From Kitasatospora sp. GAS204B (GTDB lineage: Bacteria; Actinomycetota; Actinomycetes; Streptomycetales; Streptomycetaceae): 64,000 bases of DNA. How positions within the stretch are numbered: the first letter of the stretch is position 1; every line of letters begins with the position of its first letter. Shown here in pieces: positions 16,511-26,262 of the stretch. A program made the position numbers and the translations under genes. The DNA lies in NCBI RefSeq assembly GCF_029892155.1, contig NZ_JARZAG010000012.1:124001-188000 (forward strand), given 5' to 3'. The notes beneath the pieces are model-generated. The model was not told the origin of the DNA, searched no databases, and worked only from the letters and a program-made list of their open reading frames with translations.

Positions 16511-18910
16511 CTACTCGGTGCGCAGCGCCGTGACGGTGCGGGTCCGCGCGGCCCAGCCGGCGGGCAGCAGGGCGCCGAGGACGGCGATCAGCACCCCGCC
16601 CAGGCCCAGTAGCGCGAGTTCCGAGTCGGGGTAGACGTCGATGGCCACGGCGGGGAAGTCGAGGCCGGCGCTGTGGCCCATCGCGGGCACGGTCACCGCG
16701 TGCAGGGCCAGGCCGAGCGGCAGGCCGACGGCGCCGCCGATCAGGCCGACCACGGTGACCGAGGCGAGCACCATGGTGACGGTCTGCCGGGGAGTCATGC
16801 CCAGCGCCTTGGCCACGCCGATCTCGCGGACCCGCTCGCGGGTCTCCAGCACCACGGTGTTGAGCACGCCCAGGCCGGCGGTGGCGACCAGGATCAGCGT
16901 GAGCAGCGCGGTCAGCGCGTCGAGGGCGACGATGGTGCCGCTCTCGCCGTGGCTCCGGCCGCTGCCGGCGGTGACGCCCAGCGGCGCCAGCGTGCCGTTC
17001 AAGGCGGTGGCGTAGCCGGCCGCGTCCGTGCCGGGCTTCAGCTTGATCGAGTAGGTCTCGGGGTGCAGGTCGGGCTCGGCCGGAGCCAGGGTGGCGGCCT
17101 CGGTGAGGACCTCGTCGGTCTGGGTGTGCGGGTCGAAGACCTCGCCGACGAGCCGGACCCCGATCGCCTTGCCGTGGTCCTGCAGGGTGACGGTGTCACC
17201 GAGCCGGGTGCCGCTGGCGGTCAGGAAGGTGGACGGCACCACGGCCTCGCCGGGGGCGGTGAACCAGCGTCCGGAGACCATCGTGAAGCCGGCCCAGGAG
17301 GAGTCGCCGCTGAAGGCGAAGACGCTGGTGGTCCCGGCCACCCCCGGCACGGTCACCTCCGTGCCGGCGGTGCCGAAGTACTTCTCGGTGCCGGCCTGGG
17401 CGTTGACGGCCGCGGTGATCGCGGCGGGATCGGCCGTGGCCCGCGTCCGGTGCGGCGTGACGTTCGACGGCGCGCCAGGTCCTGCCACGGCCGACCCGGT
17501 CGGCGGGCCGAAGGCGTTGACCACCACATCGGCGGTGTCGTGGTTCTTGGCGGCCTGCACCCAGTTCAGCGAGGAGCCCATGCCCACCGCGAAGGTGGCG
17601 GCGGCGGTGCCGAAGACGATCGCCGCGACCATCCCGGCCATCCGGGCGGGGCGGGCGAAGGGCTGGGCCAGGCCCAGGCTGACCGGCCGGGGCAGCGGCA
17701 GCCGGGCCGCCAGCCGGGCGGCGCGCCGGCCACTGCCGGCCCGCGGGGTGCGGCCGACGGCGAGCGCGTCGACGGTGCGCAGCCGCCCGGCCCGCAGCGC
17801 GGCCACCCAGGCGGTGGCGGTCACCAGACCGAGCGCGCCGCCGATCACCACCACGTCGACCCAGGGCGCGACGCCCGAGGTGGTGGTGCCGTAGACGTCG
17901 GCGGTGGCGGACAGCACCGGGATCGCCAGCGCGTTGCCGGCCAGCGCACCGACCGCGGTGCCGACCGCCGCCGGCACCAGGGCCTGCCCCATGTACGAGC
18001 GCACCACCTGGGCAGGGGTGAACCCGAGCGACTTGAGGATGCCGATCCGCCGGGTCCCGGTGCCGACCGCGCCGGAGACCACGATGCCGACGATGAGCAC
18101 CGACATCAGCACGCCGAGCAGGCCGAAGGCGACCAGGAAGGGCACGAAGAGCGCGGTGTTCCGGTTGGTGCCCTGCGCCGTGACGAGCCAGGACTGCGCG
18201 CCGACCAGGGCGCCGGGCGGGGTCGCGGAGGCCACGGCGGCGCGGTCGGCCGCGACCTGCGCGGTGCTGCCGGCCGAGGCGAAGCGGTAGAGCATCTGGT
18301 AGCCGCCGGCGGTGCCGGGCGCGCCGAGCGAGGCGAGCTCGGCCGGGGACACCCAGGCGTCCGCCGTCCGGCTGACCGAACGGGCGAAGCCGACCACGGT
18401 CAGCTTCGGATCACCGGGCAGCTCGGGGTAGTCCAGCACCGTGCCGAGGTCCTGGACCGGGCTCCCATAGCTGTCGGCGAGCACGATCTGGCCGGGGCCG
18501 CTCGCCCAGCCGCCGCGCAGCAGCGTGACGTCGTCGACGGGCCCGCCGGGGTCGGTGCGGCCGACCACGGTCATCGGCGGCAGGCTCGCGTTCGCGGGCA
18601 GGCCCAGGTCGGCGCCGGTGTGCGGGTCGAGGGTCGCGGTGCCGAACGGCCCGGCGGCGGCGGTGACTGCGGCGGCGTGCGCGGAGGACGTCAGCTGCTC
18701 GGCCGTGGTCCGGCTCGCATCGAACCGCGCGGTCAGGTGCGCGCCGTGCTGACCGGCGAAGGCCCGGTCGAACGGCCCGTCGGAGGCCACCAGCAACGAC
18801 CCGCCGAGGACGGACACGGTCACCGCCAGCATCGTGGCCAGCCCGGTCACCAGGGTCTGCACCCGGCGGCGGCGCACGCCCGATCGCACCACCCTGCCCA
18901 GGCCGCTCAT
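16511..18910 (-). CDS. MacB/FtsX-type ABC permease
   Basis: A 799-residue membrane protein with the duplicated FtsX-like architecture. There is a first transmembrane helix near residue 20, a large extracytoplasmic domain, three helices around 255-370 (FLVAFGLLGVLMSVL, TRRIGILKSLGFTP), a second external domain, and three helices at the C-terminus with the matching motif REIGVAKALGMTP. Its ATG at 18910 overlaps the ATPase stop as ATGA. This class exports peptides or lipids, or transmits mechanical force to the envelope, and is often controlled by a nearby two-component system, as here (19826-21768, divergent). Confidence 0.9.
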   Translation of the reverse strand: MSGLGRVVRSGVRRRRVQTLVTGLATMLAVTVSVLGGSLLVASDGPFDRAFAGQHGAHLTARFDASRTTAEQLTSSAHAAAVTAAAGPFGTATLDPHTGADLGLPANASLPPMTVVGRTDPGGPVDDVTLLRGGWASGPGQIVLADSYGSPVQDLGTVLDYPELPGDPKLTVVGFARSVSRTADAWVSPAELASLGAPGTAGGYQMLYRFASAGSTAQVAADRAAVASATPPGALVGAQSWLVTAQGTNRNTALFVPFLVAFGLLGVLMSVLIVGIVVSGAVGTGTRRIGILKSLGFTPAQVVRSYMGQALVPAAVGTAVGALAGNALAIPVLSATADVYGTTTSGVAPWVDVVVIGGALGLVTATAWVAALRAGRLRTVDALAVGRTPRAGSGRRAARLAARLPLPRPVSLGLAQPFARPARMAGMVAAIVFGTAAATFAVGMGSSLNWVQAAKNHDTADVVVNAFGPPTGSAVAGPGAPSNVTPHRTRATADPAAITAAVNAQAGTEKYFGTAGTEVTVPGVAGTTSVFAFSGDSSWAGFTMVSGRWFTAPGEAVVPSTFLTASGTRLGDTVTLQDHGKAIGVRLVGEVFDPHTQTDEVLTEAATLAPAEPDLHPETYSIKLKPGTDAAGYATALNGTLAPLGVTAGSGRSHGESGTIVALDALTALLTLILVATAGLGVLNTVVLETRERVREIGVAKALGMTPRQTVTMVLASVTVVGLIGGAVGLPLGLALHAVTVPAMGHSAGLDFPAVAIDVYPDSELALLGLGGVLIAVLGALLPAGWAARTRTVTALRTE

Positions 18911-19599
18911 CGGACGGCCTCGGTGCGGACGTCGGCGGCGATCCGGCCGTCGGCGATGGTGACGGTCCGGGTCGCGCAGGCCTGTGCCAGGGTCAGGTCG
19001 TGGGTGACCGTGACGATCGTCTGGCCGTCCGCGTGCAGCTCGTTGAGCAGCGCCTTGACGTCCTCGCCGGAGGCGGAGTCCAGCGCACCGGTCGGCTCGT
19101 CGGCGAGCAGCAGTGGCGGACGGTTCATCAGAGACCTGGCCACCGCGACCCGCTGACGCTCGCCGCCGGACAGCCGCCCCGGGTAGGCCCGGGCGTGCCG
19201 CTCGATGCCCAGCGCCGCCAGCAGCTCGCCGGCCCGCCGGCGCGCCGCGCCGCGTCCGGTGCCGGCCATCTCCGCCGGGAGCATCACGTTGTCGGCCACC
19301 GTCAGGTCGTCGAGCAGGTTGAAGAACTGGAAGACCATGCCGATCTTCGCCCGCCGGAAGCGCGCCGATCCGGCCTCGCTCAGCGCGTCCACCCGCGTGC
19401 CGTCCACCGTGACGGTGCCAGCGCTCGGCCGGTCCAGGCCGGCGATCAGGTTGAGCATCGTGGACTTGCCGCTGCCCGACGGTCCGACGATCGCCACCGA
19501 CTCGCCGGCCCGCACCGTCAGCGACACCTGGTCCAGCGCCGCGGGGCCCTCCTGGTAGCGGCGGCTGACGCCGCTCAACTCGATCACCGGCGTGCTCAT
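18907..19599 (-). CDS. MacB/LolD-type ABC ATPase
   Basis: A 230-residue ATPase with Walker A GPSGSGKST, signature LSGGERQRVAVARSL and Walker B LLLADEPTGALD. It is the partner of the FtsX-like permease, with which it is translationally coupled. Two ATG codons stand side by side (19602 and 19599). The second is chosen because GAGGGAG lies at the better spacing from it. A longer reading frame upstream exists but is not conserved in character. Confidence 0.9.
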   Translation of the reverse strand: MSTPVIELSGVSRRYQEGPAALDQVSLTVRAGESVAIVGPSGSGKSTMLNLIAGLDRPSAGTVTVDGTRVDALSEAGSARFRRAKIGMVFQFFNLLDDLTVADNVMLPAEMAGTGRGAARRRAGELLAALGIERHARAYPGRLSGGERQRVAVARSLMNRPPLLLADEPTGALDSASGEDVKALLNELHADGQTIVTVTHDLTLAQACATRTVTIADGRIAADVRTEAVR

Positions 19600-19813
19600 C
19601 ATCGTCTCCCTCGATCTGCCGAGCCTGCTTCCGGCGGGCTGCCCGACCGGCTGATCCGAAGGTAGGAGCAGGGGTTGACCTGGCGCGTCGCTCGGGCGAG
19701 GCATCTGCGCTACCGCGAGAGGCGCATGCCGGCCGGCGTCATCCTTGCGAGGTAGGCGAGGGATGCAGCAGGACTACCGTCCCGGACGGATGTACCGAGC
19801 CGGGGGTGTCGGC

Positions 19814-19819
19814 CACAAT
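19814..19819 (+). promoter_or_regulatory. -10-like element CACAAT of the two-component operon
   Basis: CACAAT lies 6 nt before the GTG at 19826, indicating a leaderless operon and supporting the GTG start. Confidence 0.4.
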
Positions 19820-19825
19820 GATCAC

Positions 19826-21091
19826 GTGACGAACCCGCCCGCAGTGGATCGACTGCGCGAACTGGCCGATCGGACGGCCCGTCAACTCGGGCTCCGGCCA
19901 GGCCCGGAGACCCGACGCGTACCGGCCGTGGCCGCGCGCGGCCGGGTGTTCGACCTCGCGCTGGCGCTGGGCCTCGCGGCGGGCGCCGTCCACTACGCGA
20001 GGCTGGTCCCGCTGACCGGCGGCGTGGACTGGACCGGCCGGCTGCTCCTGGTGCCGCTCGTCCCGCTGCCGCTGGCGCTGCGCCGCCGGCTCCCGCTGGC
20101 GGTGCTCTGGGCCGTGTCAGCGCTGGCGCTGCCGGTCAGGGGCGACTCCCCGGACATCGCCTACTGGTCCTCGGTCCCGTGCGTCATCGCCGTCTACACG
20201 GCCGCCGTCCACGGACCGCGGCGGCGTGCCACGCTGCTCAGCCTCCCGGCGGCCGCCGTGGTGCTGGTCCTGCTGTTCAGCAGCGCGCAACTGCCCAGCT
20301 TCCCCAACGGGGTGGTCGCGCTGCTGGTGCTGATCCCGGTGCTCGCGGTGGCCTACGAGATCAGGATGTGGCGGCGCCGGGTCGAGGAGGGCCACCAGCG
20401 GATGTCCGACCTGGCGCGCGAGCAGGTCGAGGCGCTGGAGCGCGCGGTCGAGCACGAACGGGCACGCATCGCCCGCGAGTTGCACGACGTGGTGACCCAC
20501 AACGTCAGCGTGATGGTGATTCAGACCGGTGCCGCCCGCAAGATCATGGACAGCTCCCCGGAGCGGGCCCGCGAGGCGCTCCTCGCGGTGGAGACCGGCG
20601 GCCGGGCGGCGATGGCCGAACTGCGCCAGGTCATGGGGCTGCTGACGATGGACAGCGACACCGACGGCGACGATCCGGCCGGGACGGCGCAACTCGCCCC
20701 GCAACCGGGCCTGAACCGGCTGGAGGCCCTGGTCACCGGGGTGCGGCAGGCCGGGATGCCGATCGAGCTGACCGTGCTGGGCCGGCGGCGCGCGGTGCCG
20801 CCCGGCGTCGAACTCGCCGCCTACCGGGTGGTACAGGAGGCGCTGACCAACACGGTGAAGCACGCGAGCGGCGCGAGCGCCGAGGTGATCGTCGAATACG
20901 CTGTCGACCGGCTGCGAGTGGAGGTCGCCGACACCGGCGGCCGGCCGAGCCCCTCCGCGGCCACCGGCAACGGCCGCGGCTTGATCGGCCTGCGCGAACG
21001 CCTGGCCGTCTACGGCGGCACCGTCGAGACCGGACCCCGCCCGCGCGGAGGGTACCGGGTCAGAGCCCTGATACCGCTGGAGACGTCGTGA
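19826..21091 (+). CDS. NarL-type (HPK7) sensor histidine kinase
   Basis: A 421-residue membrane kinase starting at GTG 19826. Residues about 45-180 contain four to five hydrophobic helices. A dimerisation/phosphoacceptor (HisKA_3) domain follows with His220 in RIARELHDVVTHN. The HATPase_c domain carries the N-box around ALTNTVKHA and the G-box GRGLIGLRERL. The stop codon overlaps the GTG of the response regulator. Its position opposite the MacB-like exporter suggests it controls that exporter in response to envelope stress or an antimicrobial, an inference from context only. Confidence 0.88.
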   Translation: MTNPPAVDRLRELADRTARQLGLRPGPETRRVPAVAARGRVFDLALALGLAAGAVHYARLVPLTGGVDWTGRLLLVPLVPLPLALRRRLPLAVLWAVSALALPVRGDSPDIAYWSSVPCVIAVYTAAVHGPRRRATLLSLPAAAVVLVLLFSSAQLPSFPNGVVALLVLIPVLAVAYEIRMWRRRVEEGHQRMSDLAREQVEALERAVEHERARIARELHDVVTHNVSVMVIQTGAARKIMDSSPERAREALLAVETGGRAAMAELRQVMGLLTMDSDTDGDDPAGTAQLAPQPGLNRLEALVTGVRQAGMPIELTVLGRRRAVPPGVELAAYRVVQEALTNTVKHASGASAEVIVEYAVDRLRVEVADTGGRPSPSAATGNGRGLIGLRERLAVYGGTVETGPRPRGGYRVRALIPLETS

Positions 21092-21768
21092 CCGAGCCGC
21101 TGCATGTCGTGGTCGCCGATGATCAGGCGCTGGTGCGCACCGGGTTCCGGATGATCCTGGAATCCGAGGGCATCGAGGTGGTCGCCGAGGCCGGCAACGG
21201 CGCCGAGGCCGTCGACGCGGTCCGCCGCACCCGGCCCGACGTGGTCCTGATGGACATCCGGATGCCGGAGCTGGACGGCCTGGAGGCGACCCGGCGGATC
21301 GTCGGCGACGACCCGAACGGCCCGCGGGTGATCATCCTGACCACCTTCGACCTCGACCAGTACGTCTACGCCGCGCTGTCGGCCGGGGCCAGCGGCTTCC
21401 TGCTCAAGGACGTCAGCCCCGAGCATCTGGCCGGCGCCGTCCGGATGGTGCGCGGCGGCGACGCGCTGCTGGCCCCGGCGATCACCCGCCGGCTGGTCGA
21501 GCGCTTCGCCCGCCGCGACGCCGCCGCCACCGCGATCCACCGCGACCTGGCCGCGCTGACGCCGCGGGAGCTGGAGGTGATGGGCCTGCTGGCGCGGGGG
21601 CTGAGCAACGCCGAACTCGCCGCCAGGCTCCAGCTGTCCGAGGCGACCGTGAAGACCCACGTGGCCCGGATCCTCGGCAAGCTCGGGCTCCGCGACCGGG
21701 CCCAGGCGGTGGTGATCGCCTACGAGACCGGGCTGGTCAGCGCGGGCGAGAACCGGGCCGGAGGCTAG
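21088..21768 (+). CDS. NarL/FixJ-family response regulator
   Basis: A 226-residue DNA-binding regulator with receiver domain motifs ADDQ, the phosphoacceptor Asp in MDIRMPE, and LKD with the conserved Lys. The C-terminal LuxR helix-turn-helix shows LTPRELEVMGLLARGLSN and ATVKTHVARILGKL. GTGA overlap with the kinase shows the pair is coupled. It probably activates the divergent ABC exporter or its own operon. Confidence 0.9.
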   Translation: MTEPLHVVVADDQALVRTGFRMILESEGIEVVAEAGNGAEAVDAVRRTRPDVVLMDIRMPELDGLEATRRIVGDDPNGPRVIILTTFDLDQYVYAALSAGASGFLLKDVSPEHLAGAVRMVRGGDALLAPAITRRLVERFARRDAAATAIHRDLAALTPRELEVMGLLARGLSNAELAARLQLSEATVKTHVARILGKLGLRDRAQAVVIAYETGLVSAGENRAGG

Positions 21769-21994
21769 GGCCTGTAGGGCCCCAGCACCTCCCGAACGAA
21801 TCCTGCCGGCCGCGCGCCGCCATGCGCGCCCCCAATTTCTGCTTATGTTTCAGGCCTGCTGACGCTGCGTCAGCCGACGACCTCGGTCGGCGACGGCCGG
21901 TCCGGCATCGCCGCCGGGATCCATAAGCTCCGCTTTGCCAAGAGCCGATTACTGTCGTTGGACGCGAGGGTACGACCGGGTCGAAGTTGGCAGC

Positions 21995-22564
21995 ATGACG
22001 TCTTCCCTTGTGTCCGGCGCGGTCGTCGCGCGGGTCACTCCGGCGATCGACGACCTCGTCGTCACAGCCCGCGAGGTCATCCAGCGCGGCCTGCCACCGG
22101 AGCTGACGGCCCATCTGGTCGGCGAGCTGATCGTCCCGCTGCTCGGCACCCCCGACCTGCTCACCGCCGAGCAGTGCGAGGGCCACCCCGACCGCTACCG
22201 CCAGCACGTGCTGCACGCCGAGACCGACGGCAGCTTCTCGATCGTCGCGCTGGTCTGGCTGCCAGGCCAGCGGACCACCATCCATGACCACGTCTCCTGG
22301 TGCGTCACCGGTGTCCACCAGGGGCAGGAGAGCGAACGCCGCTACCGGTTGATGACCGACGGGCGGACCTCCCGGCTGATCCCGACCGAGGACGTGACCA
22401 ACCCCACCGGCGCGATCGCCGCCTTCGCCCCGCCCGGCGACATCCACCGGGTGCGCAACGCCTGCGCGACCAAGGCGATCTCGATCCACGTCTACGGCGC
22501 GGACATCTCGCGGCTGGGGACCAGCATCCGTCGGACCTACCGCGACCCCGAGGGCGAGCAGTGA
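21995..22564 (+). CDS. Cysteine dioxygenase-type cupin
   Basis: A 189-residue cupin of the cysteine dioxygenase family. It would oxidise L-cysteine, or a related thiol, to the sulfinic acid with O2 at a mononuclear iron. The iron ligands are visible as His97 and His99 (TTIHDHVSW) and His151 (PGDIHRV). The ATG at 21995 is chosen since the N-terminal helix typical of bacterial homologues begins there. GTGA overlap with the next gene indicates an operon. The Cys-Tyr cross-link of the mammalian enzyme cannot be judged here. Other thiol dioxygenase substrates remain possible. Confidence 0.85.
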   Translation: MTSSLVSGAVVARVTPAIDDLVVTAREVIQRGLPPELTAHLVGELIVPLLGTPDLLTAEQCEGHPDRYRQHVLHAETDGSFSIVALVWLPGQRTTIHDHVSWCVTGVHQGQESERRYRLMTDGRTSRLIPTEDVTNPTGAIAAFAPPGDIHRVRNACATKAISIHVYGADISRLGTSIRRTYRDPEGEQ

Positions 22565-24057
22565 GCGCCACCTCGGCGGCGGGCCGCCACCCGGAACAGG
22601 ACGGCCACCTGGTGAGCGAAAGCGGTGGCGTCCGGCACATCGCCGTGGTGGGCGCCGGAGCCGCGGGCACCCTGACGGCGATGCGACTGCTCCAGCACGC
22701 CGCCGCGGACCGCCGGGCCGCGTTGCGGATCTGGCTGATCGACCCCGAACCGGCCGGCCGGGGCCTGGCCTTCGGCACCGAGGCGCCGCACCACCTGCTG
22801 AACGTCCCGGCCGGGCGGATGAGCGCGCACCGGGACGACCCGGACCACTTCGTCCGCTGGCTCGCCGAGCACGGGGAGCCGGGCCGGGAGCACGACTTCA
22901 TCGCCCGGGGCCGGTACGGCCGCTACCTGGCCGACAGCCTCGACGCCGCGAGCCGGCTCGACGGCGCCCCGGACCTGGTCCGCCTGCACGACCGCGTCGT
23001 CGGCATCACCCACCAGCCGGATCCGGCCGCCTCACCGCTGCGCCTGCGGCTGGCCAGCGGGCAGTGGCTCGACTTCGACGCCGCGGTGCTGGCACTGGGC
23101 AACTTCGCACCGGGCCAGGGCTGGGCCCCGCCCGCGCTGCGCTCGGCGCCCGGCTACCTGCCCGACCCGTGGGCGCCCGGCGCGCTGGAGCGCGTCGCCG
23201 ACGACCGCGACGTCCTGCTCGTCGGCACCGGCCTGACCATGGTGGACATGGCGCTCACCCTGCAGCGCCCCGGCCGCGTCGTGCACGCGCTCTCCCGGCA
23301 CGGGCTGGTACCCCAACCGCACGCCGGCACACCGGTGGTCGTCGCGCCGACGCCCGACCTTGACGGGGTGTCGGGGCTGGCCGAGCTGCGTCGCGCGGTA
23401 CTGCGGCAGATCTCCCGCTGCCGCCGCAGCCACGGCGACTGGCGGGCGGGCGTCGACAGCCTGCGCCCGCTCACCTCCGCACTCTGGCAGCGGCTTTCGC
23501 CGGCCGACCAGGCCCGGCTCCTCGACCAGGACCTGCGGCTCTGGGAGACCCACCGCCACCGGATCCCACCAACCAGCGCCGCGGCACTGCGCGGCGCCGT
23601 GGACGCCGGGCTGGTCAGCATCGGCCGGGGAACCGTGGTCGGCGCCGAAACCGCCGAGGCCACCGAGAGCGGCAAGAGCGCGGAGACCACCGCGGACCGG
23701 CTCCAGGTCCGGCTGGACAACGGCCGCCGGTTGCGGGTGGCCGCGGTGCTGAACTGCACCGGCTCGCAGACCGACCTGACCCGCGTCGAGGACCCGCTGG
23801 TCGCCGACCTGCTCGCGGGCGGCCTCGGCTATCCGGCACCCGTCGGCGGCGGCTTCGACACCACCTCGGCCGGTCGGCTCCGTCCGGCGGCCGACCACGC
23901 CCCCGCTCCGCTGTGGACCCTCGGGACCCTGCGCCGCGGCAACCTCCTGGAGTCCACCGCGATCCCCGAAATCCGCTGCCAGGCCGACGACCTCGCGCTG
24001 CTCCTGCTCGACCGCAGCGCCGTAGAACAGCGGGGGGCCACGGCGCGGCAGCACTGA
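22561..24057 (+). CDS. FAD/NAD(P)-binding protein
   Basis: A 498-residue predicted flavoprotein. The dinucleotide motif GAGAAGTLTA begins near residue 38. ATG-like motifs (LALGNFAPG), a second nucleotide motif VGTGLTMVDMAL near residue 220, and a C-terminal ALWTLGTLRRGNLLE segment match the FAD-NAD(P)-binding family found beside cysteine dioxygenase genes in actinomycetes. It starts with GTG overlapping the stop of the dioxygenase gene, so the two are made together. The reaction is unknown. A role in recycling or oxidising sulfur compounds is inferred from the pairing alone. Confidence 0.8.
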   Translation: MSATSAAGRHPEQDGHLVSESGGVRHIAVVGAGAAGTLTAMRLLQHAAADRRAALRIWLIDPEPAGRGLAFGTEAPHHLLNVPAGRMSAHRDDPDHFVRWLAEHGEPGREHDFIARGRYGRYLADSLDAASRLDGAPDLVRLHDRVVGITHQPDPAASPLRLRLASGQWLDFDAAVLALGNFAPGQGWAPPALRSAPGYLPDPWAPGALERVADDRDVLLVGTGLTMVDMALTLQRPGRVVHALSRHGLVPQPHAGTPVVVAPTPDLDGVSGLAELRRAVLRQISRCRRSHGDWRAGVDSLRPLTSALWQRLSPADQARLLDQDLRLWETHRHRIPPTSAAALRGAVDAGLVSIGRGTVVGAETAEATESGKSAETTADRLQVRLDNGRRLRVAAVLNCTGSQTDLTRVEDPLVADLLAGGLGYPAPVGGGFDTTSAGRLRPAADHAPAPLWTLGTLRRGNLLESTAIPEIRCQADDLALLLLDRSAVEQRGATARQH

Positions 24058-24089
24058 GGCGGGGCCGCCGGATCGAGCAGCCGGGCTGG

Positions 24090-24338
24090 CTACCCGATCC
24101 GGCGGTACTCGTAGCGGTCCCTGATCCACGCGTGGAAGTACCGGCCGAGGCTCTCGGCAGCCAGCAACCCCCGGTGGACGTCCTCGGGCACCGCCAGGTA
24201 CCGGTAGACCGACCCGCTGGTGAACTCCAGCTCCAGCGCCCCGTCGGCAGGGTCGTACCCGACCGCCGCCAGGCAGCTGGACTCCACCGGGACGCGTTCC
24301 ACCCCTCCAGCCTGGCCGAGCCCGCCCGTCCCGGCCAT
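24090..24338 (-). CDS. KTSC-domain protein
   Basis: An 82-residue protein whose second half, from SSCLAAVGYD to GRYFHAWIRDRY, matches the KTSC domain, a small domain named after a Lys-Thr-Ser-Cys motif in lysyl-tRNA synthetase-linked proteins. Key residues are SGSVYRYLAVPEDV and LGRYFH. The function is unknown. It is a single gene in the gap between the flavoprotein and the second two-component system. Confidence 0.75.
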   Translation of the reverse strand: MAGTGGLGQAGGVERVPVESSCLAAVGYDPADGALELEFTSGSVYRYLAVPEDVHRGLLAAESLGRYFHAWIRDRYEYRRIG

Positions 24339-24373
24339 CGGGCTCGGGAATGGGCTCGGGCTGGGCCGAGCCG

Positions 24374-25057
24374 TTACGCCGTCGCGGAGACCAGCCCCGC
24401 CCGGTAGGCGATGATCACCAGTTGCACGCGGTCGCGCGCGCCCAGCTTGGTGAGCAGGCGCGCCACATGGGTCTTCGCGGTGGCGGGGCCGATGAAGAGC
24501 TCAGCCGCGATCTCGCTGTTGGACAGGCCGCGCCCGACCAGGGTGAGCACCTCCCGCTCCCGCTCGGTGACCCCCTCCAGCGAGAGCGAGCGCCCCGACA
24601 CCCCCGCCGGAACAGCAGCCCGCGCCGGCTCGGGCCGGTGGGCGAACTCCGCGATCAGCCGCCGGGTCACGCTCGGCGCGATCAACGCGTCCCCGGCGGC
24701 GACCACCCGCACCGCGGCCAGGATGTCGTCCAGCGCCATGTCCTTGACCAGGAAGCCGCTGGCCCCGGCCCGTAGCGCGGCGTAGACGTGGTCATCGTCG
24801 TCGAAGGTGGTGAGCATGATGACCCGGGCCGCGGCGGAGGCGGCGGTGATCCGCCGGGTGGCTTCGATGCCGTCCATGCCGGGCATCCGGATGTCCATCA
24901 CCACCACGTCGGGCCGCAACTCCGCGGCCAGCTCGACGGCTTCGGCCCCGTCGCCGGCCTCCCCCACGATCTCCAGATCCGGGCAGTCGGTGATCACCAT
25001 GCCGAGCCCGGCCCGCACCAGCGGCTGGTCGTCGACGAGCAGCAGACGGATCGTCAC
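24374..25057 (-). CDS. NarL/FixJ-family response regulator
   Basis: A 227-residue regulator. The receiver domain has DDQ, MDIRMPGMDG and the LVKD Lys. The LuxR-type helix-turn-helix reads VTEREREVLTLVGRGLSN with TAKTHVARLL. It starts at GTG 25057, overlapping the kinase stop. It is paralogous to the regulator at 21088-21768. The target genes are not evident, since no transporter lies beside it. Confidence 0.9.
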   Translation of the reverse strand: MTIRLLLVDDQPLVRAGLGMVITDCPDLEIVGEAGDGAEAVELAAELRPDVVVMDIRMPGMDGIEATRRITAASAAARVIMLTTFDDDDHVYAALRAGASGFLVKDMALDDILAAVRVVAAGDALIAPSVTRRLIAEFAHRPEPARAAVPAGVSGRSLSLEGVTEREREVLTLVGRGLSNSEIAAELFIGPATAKTHVARLLTKLGARDRVQLVIIAYRAGLVSATA

Positions 25058-26250
25058 AGCGGCAACCTCGCCATCACCCGGAAACCGCCCGTGGACCCGG
25101 GCCCGGCGCTGAACCGGCCGTTCAGCAAGGCCACCCGCTCGCGCATCCCGGCGATCCCCCAGCCGGCGCCCTCGGGCACCGGCCGCCGCGCCGCGTCACC
25201 ACGCCCGTGGTCGACCACCTCGATGGCCAGCTCCTCGTCCTCGTACGCCAACGAGACCTGGCAGTGCGGGCTGTCCGCATGCCGCACCACATTGGCCACC
25301 GACTCCTGCACGATCCGGAAAGCGGCCAGCTCGATCTCCGGCGGCAGCGGGCGCGGCCGCCCCTGTCGCCGTACCTCGACCCCGACCCCGGCCCGCGCCG
25401 TGTCGGCGGCCAGCCGCTCCAGGTCGGCCAGACCCGACACCGGGGCGAACTCCGGTGCCTGCCCGTCGGCCTGGCGCAGCGCGACCAGCATCCGGCGCAG
25501 CCCGGCCAGGGTCTCCCGGCTGGTGGCCTCGACGGCGCCCAACGCCTCGCGGGCCCTGGCCGGCCGGCTCTCGATGATCCGGCCGGCCGCGCCGGCCTGG
25601 ATCGCGATCACGCCGATGCTGTGCGCCACCATGTCGTGCAACTCGCGGGCGATCCGGAGCCGTTCGGCCGCCACCGCCTGCTCGGCGACCTCGGCGCGCA
25701 GCCGCTCGGCGTGTCTTCGCCGCTGGCGGATCGAGGCGCCGATCAGCCAGGCCAGGACGGTGGCCGCGGTGATCGGCACCGCGACATCGCGGAAGCCGGC
25801 GCCCCACTGCCCGTTCGCGATCCGCCACTCGCCGAGCTCGACGGCCAGCACCACGAGCCCTGCCGCCCCGGAGACCCGGTACCGGGCACGCTCGGTGGCC
25901 GATCCCAGCCCCGGCTCGGCCGCCAGCAGGCAGACCAGCAGATCGAACACCGGCAGGTAGAGCACCCAGACCGGCTGCCGGCACACCAACGACAGCGACG
26001 AGGCGACCACCAGCACCCCGAGCATCGGCAACGGCCACCGCCGGCCGAGCCCGATCGGCAGCGCCGAGACCAGGGCCAGCCCGGCGCACTCGACGACCTC
26101 CCGATCCACCATGCCTCGCCCCCCGACGGGGAGCAGCTGCGCCACCAAGAGCAGCAGCCCGAAGAAGGCCGCCGCGCTCCAACTGAGCGCCGACCAGAGG
26201 CGAGGTGGCACCCGCCCGAGCAGCGGCGGCCACGGCATGACGTGATCCAC
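25054..26250 (-). CDS. NarL-type sensor histidine kinase
   Basis: A 398-residue membrane kinase with about five N-terminal hydrophobic helices, a HisKA_3 domain with His205 in RIARELHDMVAHS, and a HATPase_c domain (SVANVVRHAD, GWGIAGMRERV). GTG 26250 is chosen over the ATG at 26238 because TACGAT stands 6 nt before it on the minus strand. The pair 24374-26250 forms a complete two-component system. Confidence 0.88.
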   Translation of the reverse strand: MDHVMPWPPLLGRVPPRLWSALSWSAAAFFGLLLLVAQLLPVGGRGMVDREVVECAGLALVSALPIGLGRRWPLPMLGVLVVASSLSLVCRQPVWVLYLPVFDLLVCLLAAEPGLGSATERARYRVSGAAGLVVLAVELGEWRIANGQWGAGFRDVAVPITAATVLAWLIGASIRQRRRHAERLRAEVAEQAVAAERLRIARELHDMVAHSIGVIAIQAGAAGRIIESRPARAREALGAVEATSRETLAGLRRMLVALRQADGQAPEFAPVSGLADLERLAADTARAGVGVEVRRQGRPRPLPPEIELAAFRIVQESVANVVRHADSPHCQVSLAYEDEELAIEVVDHGRGDAARRPVPEGAGWGIAGMRERVALLNGRFSAGPGSTGGFRVMARLPL

Positions 26251-26256
26251 GGGCCG

Positions 26257-26262
26257 ATCGTA
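26257..26262 (-). promoter_or_regulatory. -10 element TACGAT of the second two-component operon
   Basis: On the minus strand TACGAT precedes GTG 26250 by 6 nt, as in the other leaderless genes of this window. Confidence 0.5.
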